A stretch of 8,362 nucleotides of DNA from Synechococcales cyanobacterium PMM_0002. Lineage in GTDB: Bacteria > Cyanobacteriota > Cyanobacteriia > Elainellales > Elainellaceae. This document shows, one piece after another, positions 4,629 to 8,362 of the stretch (the stretch's first letter is position 1; each line of letters begins with the position of its first letter). A model generated the notes under the pieces. The model was not told the origin of the DNA. It searched no databases and saw only the letters and a list, made by a program, of their open reading frames with translations. The DNA lies in NCBI GenBank assembly GCA_949127925.1, contig CASBQX010000084.1, positions 1-8,362 on the forward strand. The letters run 5' to 3'. The position numbers were made by a program, and so were the translations under genes.

Positions 4629-6848
4629 ATGCCAACGCAAATAATTGTCGCTGAACAGCATCGGATTGCTGCTGTTTTTTCAGGAGATCAGATTCAAGAG
4701 TTGATTGTTGCAACGGGCAGTCATCAAGTTGGAGATATTTATCTCGGTATTGTTGAAAACGTATTGCCTGGAATTGATGCCGCCTTTGTCAATATTGGCG
4801 ATAGCGAACGCAATGGCTTTATCCATGTGACCGATTTGGGGCCGTTGAAGCTGAAGCGCTCGGCTGGGTCAATTACTGAGCTACTAGTGCCACAGCAAAA
4901 GGTGCTAGTGCAGATCATGAAGGAGCCAACGGGCAATAAAGGGCCACGGCTGACCGGAAATGTTAGCTTACCTGGTCGTTACCTCGTCCTGATGCCCTCT
5001 GGCCGTGGGGTCAACCTATCTCGCCGCATTCGCAGTGAAAATGAACGCAATCGGCTAAGAGCACTAGCGATTCTAGTTAAGCCAGCTGGCATGGGGCTTT
5101 TAGTGCGCACTGAAGCCGAGAATGTGCCCGAAGAAGCGATTATTGAAGATCTGGAAAATCTGCAAAAGCAGTGGGAAAATGTCCAGCAGGAAGCCTCAAC
5201 CACACGTCCACCTAACCTGCTTAACCGGGATGATGACTTTATCCAAAAAGTCCTGAGAGACGTTTATAGTGCCGATGTGAATCGGATTGTGGTTGATTCT
5301 AGTACGGGTTCCAAGCGGGTGAAGCAGCATCTGATGAACTGGAGCGGTGGTAAAACTCCACCAGGGGTATTGATTGACCAGCATCGCGAACGTATTCCCA
5401 TTTTGGAATATTTCCGAGTTAACGCCGCTATTCGAGAAGCCCTAAAGCCTCGGGTGGATTTGCCGTCGGGTGGCTATATCGTCATCGAACGGACGGAAGC
5501 CCTAACGGTAATTGACGTCAACTCTGGGTCTTTCACACGCTCGGCCACCGCCCGCGAAACGGTTTTGTGGACTAACTGTGAAGCGGCAACTGAAATTGCC
5601 CGCCAGCTGCGCCTACGCAACATTGCTGGGGTGATTGTGGTGGACTTCATTGACATGGATTCCCACCGCGATAAGTTGCAGGTACTGGAGCAATTTAATA
5701 AAGCCATTCGGGCTGATAAAGCTAGACCTCAAATCGCTCAGCTCACCGAATTAGGCTTAGTAGAACTGACCCGCAAGCGCCAAGGGCAAAACCTATACGA
5801 GCTGTTTGGACGGCCTTGTACAACCTGTGGGGGCTTAGGCCATTTGGTGCATTTGCCGGGTGAAGCAGACGCGGTTGCCCAGTCACTTGAATCTACCCGA
5901 GTTATTCCCAGCTATGAACCGCGAGTTGCACCTGTGCGCGAGCCGATTTGGGAAGGTGGCAGCGATGAGGACTCAGATGCTGCCCCAGACTCAGATGCTC
6001 AAGAGTTAGATCTAACTAATCATCCAAGTTACCAAGATCGAGGTCGAACAGATAATCGTCGCCGTCGTCGCAGTCGCGGCGGCAGGCCCGGAGAACCGAT
6101 TGTCAGAGCCAATGGCTCTCGATTGCCAGATGCGGATGCAGAGGTCGATGACGGGTCTCCACTGGATGAGCTAATTATTCCAGCTCCGGTTGTAGTGCCA
6201 GCGATTCGAGAACCTCGTCCTGAGAAAGTAGAACGAGTAGAACGAGTAGAACGAGTAGAACGAGTAGAACGAGTAGAACGAGTAGAACGAGTAGAACGAG
6301 TAGAACGAGCAGAACGAGTAGAACGGAGCGGGCGCACGGCGACCCGGCGAGAGAAACCTGCGGCAGAACCGCCCCAAGTAATTGCTGTGGAAATGACTCT
6401 AGAAGAGCAAGAAGTCTATGCTGTGATGGGGGTTTCACCGTTGGTGCTTACGCAGGAAACGGTGAAAGATCCAAAATCTACTATCATTGCAGTGACATTG
6501 CCAGGGCAGCGCGCCACCCTTGATGTGTCGGCTTTGCTGGCCGGAAGTAAAGGTCACTCTGATGTCGCTTCAAAGCCAGATCTACGGATCGAGATGGCTG
6601 AGACGCCTGTTATATCTGCATCGGTTGCGGCACCTATTCCTTCTGTATCGGTTGCGGCACCTATTCCTGTAGGATTGCCCTCCCGACCCGAGCCGAAGCG
6701 GGATGATGCCTCCGATATGGCCATGAACAACGGTGCTGCTGACGACAACAGCTCTGCTGCCGAGGCCGAGGACGGTGATGCGGCAAACCGTCGCCGTCGC
6801 CGTCGCCGTTCATCGGTGAGTACAAATGGAGGCGACTCGGAAGGCTAA
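4629..6848 (+). CDS. rne: Ribonuclease E (RNase E/G family)
   Basis: This endoribonuclease starts decay of most mRNAs and processes rRNA and tRNA precursors. The catalytic part (residues 1-about 410) is complete. The S1 RNA-binding segment starts near residue 35 (GDIYLGIVENVLPGIDAAF). The magnesium-binding aspartates are D296 (VIDVNSG) and D339 (VVDFIDM), with the same 43-residue spacing as D303/D346 in E. coli. The zinc-link cysteines are C397 and C400 (CTTCGGLGH). The rest is a low-complexity tail with an Arg-rich patch (477-486), the (V/A)ER repeat (534-566), a short conserved island (about 589-626, MTLEEQEVYAVMGVSPLVL) and seven arginines plus SS (721-729). That last element resembles the C-terminal peptide that docks PNPase in cyanobacteria. 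At 739 residues it is slightly long for cyanobacteria, explained by tail repeats. No HIP1 site occurs in the gene. rnhB follows after 108 bases. Confidence 0.95.
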   Translation: MPTQIIVAEQHRIAAVFSGDQIQELIVATGSHQVGDIYLGIVENVLPGIDAAFVNIGDSERNGFIHVTDLGPLKLKRSAGSITELLVPQQKVLVQIMKEPTGNKGPRLTGNVSLPGRYLVLMPSGRGVNLSRRIRSENERNRLRALAILVKPAGMGLLVRTEAENVPEEAIIEDLENLQKQWENVQQEASTTRPPNLLNRDDDFIQKVLRDVYSADVNRIVVDSSTGSKRVKQHLMNWSGGKTPPGVLIDQHRERIPILEYFRVNAAIREALKPRVDLPSGGYIVIERTEALTVIDVNSGSFTRSATARETVLWTNCEAATEIARQLRLRNIAGVIVVDFIDMDSHRDKLQVLEQFNKAIRADKARPQIAQLTELGLVELTRKRQGQNLYELFGRPCTTCGGLGHLVHLPGEADAVAQSLESTRVIPSYEPRVAPVREPIWEGGSDEDSDAAPDSDAQELDLTNHPSYQDRGRTDNRRRRRSRGGRPGEPIVRANGSRLPDADAEVDDGSPLDELIIPAPVVVPAIREPRPEKVERVERVERVERVERVERVERVERVERAERVERSGRTATRREKPAAEPPQVIAVEMTLEEQEVYAVMGVSPLVLTQETVKDPKSTIIAVTLPGQRATLDVSALLAGSKGHSDVASKPDLRIEMAETPVISASVAAPIPSVSVAAPIPVGLPSRPEPKRDDASDMAMNNGAADDNSSAAEAEDGDAANRRRRRRRSSVSTNGGDSEG
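5970..6005 (+). repeat. 18-bp imperfect duplication in the rne linker
   Basis: GACTCAGATGCT occurs at 5970-5981 and 5988-5999, an 18-base period encoding two DSDA motifs. It is in frame and lies in the acidic part of the linker just before the arginine patch. Confidence 0.6.
6228..6326 (+). repeat. 9-bp minisatellite encoding (V/A)ER repeats in rne
   Basis: Nine identical copies of GTAGAACGA run from 6228 to 6308. One copy with a single change (GCAGAACGA, 6309-6317) and a last one ending CGG (6318-6326) follow. They encode VER nine times, then AER and VER (residues 534-566). The near-perfect identity, down to third codon positions, shows recent expansion by slippage, and copy number is likely to vary between strains. 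The product is a highly charged segment with alternating Glu and Arg. Confidence 0.92.
6615..6668 (+). repeat. 27-bp tandem duplication in the rne tail
   Basis: Two adjacent 27-base units (6615-6641 and 6642-6668) differ at one base only (C6619 versus T6646). They encode SASVAAPIP and SVSVAAPIP (residues 663-680). The duplication is recent and in frame, in a Pro/Ala-rich spacer. Confidence 0.88.
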
Positions 6849-6877
6849 CGGGATTGTGGTGCTTAACTACATGGAAA

Positions 6878-6907
6878 CCAGAGTGTTTGATGGGCAGCGC
6901 ACTCTGG
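6878..6907 (+). terminator. Hairpin between rne and rnhB
   Basis: CCAGAGTG (6878-6885) and CACTCTGG (6900-6907) form a perfect eight-base stem, extended by one G-U pair. The tail CTTGAACC is not a T-run. It may be a partial terminator, or a 3'-end or processing stem that sets separate stability for rne and rnhB messages. Confidence 0.5.
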
Positions 6908-6956
6908 CTTGAACCTAGCAGATACCGCTATGACTGGATCCAATTTGTAGAAACGA

Positions 6957-7577
6957 GTGAAAGGGTCTCAGTTGGATTTGCAAATGGCTTCACTCCAGCT
7001 TGAGGGTCTCATTGCAGGGGTGGATGAGGTGGGTCGGGGGGCTTTATTTGGCCCCGTTGTGGCGGCGGCTGTTATCCTACCGGATACAGCTTTAGCTGAA
7101 TTGGCGGCGGCAGGTGTGACTGACAGTAAGCAGCTTTCAGCCCTGCGGCGGGAGCATTTAGCTGTTTACATTCGGGCGATCGCCACCGACTATCGAGTGG
7201 GTATGGCCACGGTACAAGAAATCGATCGCCTTAATATTTTGCAAGCGTCTTTATTGGCGATGCGTCGGGCGATCGCCCAACTCCACCCCCAGCCAGATTT
7301 ATGTTTGATTGATGGCAACCAGCGGATTCCCCAATTGCTTCTGCCCCAGCAAACCTTGGTCAAAGGTGATCAGCGCTCTCTGGCGATCGCAGCGGCCAGT
7401 ATTATTGCCAAGGTTTGGCGAGATCGATTGATCGTGCGCCTATCCCAGCGCTATCCAGGCTATGATTTGGCCACGAACAAAGGCTATGGTACCGCTAAGC
7501 ATCGCCTAGGGCTACAGCAGTTAGGCACAACTCGTCAGCACCGATGTAGCTTTGCTCCCTGCCGCCTAGACCAGTAG
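6957..7577 (+). CDS. rnhB: Ribonuclease HII
   Basis: This 206-residue enzyme cuts RNA in RNA:DNA hybrids and removes single ribonucleotides from DNA. The family's first motif GVDEVGRGALFGPV carries the catalytic D23 and E24. DSKQLS (56-61) is the substrate-side loop. D119 (LIDG) and D138 (KGD) complete the acidic set. AAASIIAKVWRD (145-156), NKGYGTAKH and the final HRCSFAP are typical of RNase HII. The length is normal and no key residue is missing. The start is uncertain: GTG at 6957 gives the full frame but has only a weak upstream site, while ATG at 6984 (residue 10) would keep every motif and has GGAT seven bases before it. The gene probably shares some transcription with rne and converges on the DUF1997 gene. 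Three HIP1 sites lie inside. Confidence 0.93.
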   Translation: MKGSQLDLQMASLQLEGLIAGVDEVGRGALFGPVVAAAVILPDTALAELAAAGVTDSKQLSALRREHLAVYIRAIATDYRVGMATVQEIDRLNILQASLLAMRRAIAQLHPQPDLCLIDGNQRIPQLLLPQQTLVKGDQRSLAIAAASIIAKVWRDRLIVRLSQRYPGYDLATNKGYGTAKHRLGLQQLGTTRQHRCSFAPCRLDQ

Positions 7578-7619
7578 AGCCTGGTTGAACAAAAAAACCT
7601 AATTGGTTCCTGGTCGGTT

Positions 7620-7654
7620 CCTAGCCTCGTCAATCACCGATTGACGAGGCTAGG
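7620..7654. terminator. Bidirectional terminator between rnhB and the DUF1997 gene
   Basis: CCTAGCCTCGTCAATC (7620-7635) and GATTGACGAGGCTAGG (7639-7654) form a perfect 16-base stem with a three-base loop. It sits between converging genes and starts one base beyond the DUF1997 stop codon. Rightward the tail is TCTATT. Leftward, a run of seven A (7591-7597) reads as a T-run about 22 bases beyond the stem. Both genes probably end here. Confidence 0.8.
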
Positions 7655-7655
7655 T

Positions 7656-8249
7656 CTATTCTGTGACCAAGGACAGAGGCGATCGCCCCGCCTCTGTCGC
7701 CTCAGCTGCTTCACTGATTTGCATGGTTGCCCAGTGACAATAATCAGATAGCAGCTGGTGCATTAATCGTTGCTTAATCGTGAGGAGCACACTGCGCAGC
7801 ACGCCATTGCCTGCTGCCTCTAATAAAGGTCTAGGGGTCAGCCAAAAGGCGGGTGGTAAGCCGACTTCTACTTGCAAATCGGCTCGACCCAATAGGCAAG
7901 TTCCTTTTTTAGTTTGGGTTGGCGCTAGTTTACCTAGCAGGTTGAGGTCGAAACGTTCGTTAATGTAGTCAATTCCACGAATTTCGCACTCCAGCGATCG
8001 CAGATGAATGGTGCCATCTGTGTCTGCCCAGATCTGCATATCGACAGTAGGTTGAATACTGAGGGTCAAAAAATTCAAAGGGCGCATCTTGAGGCGAAAG
8101 GTATCCCCGCTCAAGGCGTCTACCCGACTAGGATCAATTAAGGCGTTGATCAATCGATAGGGTTGCCGCAAATAATGTTCAATCGGAATCGGCTGCTTGG
8201 GCACAAGTAATTCAACCGATTGGGACGCTGTAAGTCGAATTTTCATCAC
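7656..8249 (-). CDS. DUF1997 family protein
   Basis: This soluble protein of 197 residues has no signal peptide or membrane segment. I recognise it as DUF1997, a family found in cyanobacteria and plastid-bearing plants, without an established function. Recognisable parts are the N-terminal TASQSVEL, the HYLRQPYRLINALIDPSRV segment, MRPLNFLTLSIQPTVDMQIW in the middle, and a C-terminal helix region ending near LMHQLLSDYCHWA. The length fits the family. The last 20 or so residues are Ala/Glu-rich and probably disordered. The start is unclear: GTG at 8249 is followed immediately by ATG at 8246, and neither has a Shine-Dalgarno; the ATG seems at least as likely. It faces rnhB and shares a terminator with it. 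Two HIP1 sites lie inside. Confidence 0.8.
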   Translation of the reverse strand: MMKIRLTASQSVELLVPKQPIPIEHYLRQPYRLINALIDPSRVDALSGDTFRLKMRPLNFLTLSIQPTVDMQIWADTDGTIHLRSLECEIRGIDYINERFDLNLLGKLAPTQTKKGTCLLGRADLQVEVGLPPAFWLTPRPLLEAAGNGVLRSVLLTIKQRLMHQLLSDYCHWATMQISEAAEATEAGRSPLSLVTE

Positions 8250-8362
8250 AGTAAAAAGTGAAGACAGGTAGGAGCAGAAAACTGGTGTTAGAGGGTAGTC
8301 GTGGCGGCTAGCTGGGAGTCAATGCTGCTCGGACAACCGATATAAATTCCTGTAACGACGCA
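8250..8362. other. Right-edge segment, no assignable gene
   Basis: No start codon with a usable ribosome binding site or clear promoter is seen. On the minus strand two frames are open from the edge: one to TAA at 8288-8290 (24 codons), the other to TAG at 8308-8310 (17 codons). Either may be the C-terminus of a gene upstream of the DUF1997 gene, but the frame cannot be chosen from so little sequence. Confidence 0.4.

Noticed and set aside
5993..6326. Possible CRISPR or satellite array
   Set aside because: The repeat unit is nine bases with no spacers and reads in frame as protein.
6029..6438. Minus-strand reading frames with repeated STR, FYS and VLL triplets
   Set aside because: They are the reverse reading of the 9-bp array in rne. 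The repeat lacks stops in three minus frames, which makes long but meaningless frames; no protein family or ribosome binding site supports them.
8294..8322. Promoter for the DUF1997 gene (TTGACT on the minus strand)
   Set aside because: The -10 position 17 bases on reads ACTACC, too far from consensus.

Overview
The window is cyanobacterial chromosome. The palindromic octamer GCGATCGC (HIP1) occurs twelve times. The gene set is also typical of cyanobacteria: a fused radical SAM/DUF2344 protein, RNase E with a basic cyanobacterial-type tail, RNase HII next to it, and a DUF1997 protein. Moderate GC content and long intergenic spaces fit a filamentous or Leptolyngbya-like lineage, but genus cannot be fixed from the sequence.

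Left part (1-1384): the N-terminal 45 codons of a small minus-strand protein run off the left edge. A long spacer follows, with 23-bp near-repeats ending in a perfect CRP-type palindrome. Then comes a single-domain STAS protein (508-843). Beyond it lie about 540 bases with a series of hairpins, a clear intrinsic terminator (1087-1126) and, overlapping its T-run, a near-consensus sigma-70 promoter (TTGCTT-N17-TATAAT).

Centre (1385-7577): three genes on the plus strand. The first is an 891-residue radical SAM protein fused to DUF2344. After a hairpin and a roughly 435-base, highly structured leader comes RNase E (rne). RNase HII (rnhB) follows after a 108-base gap containing a hairpin. RNase E initiates bulk mRNA decay and RNA processing, and RNase HII removes ribonucleotides and RNA:DNA hybrids. 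The radical SAM/DUF2344 pair next to an RNase E/G gene is a neighbourhood I recall from Firmicutes too, but its function is unknown.

Right part (7578-8362): a perfect 16-bp stem lies between convergent rnhB and a minus-strand DUF1997 gene. The last 113 bases hold no assignable gene, though the C-terminus of another minus-strand gene may reach in.

The most interesting material is around rne. It has a many-hairpin leader suited to autoregulation and a 31-codon upstream ORF whose stop codon touches the rne start codon. Its linker carries a 9-bp minisatellite encoding eleven (V/A)ER triplets plus two other recent tandem duplications, and it ends in an arginine run resembling the PNPase-docking peptide. 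No wholly new system is evident; several regulatory structures deserve checking.
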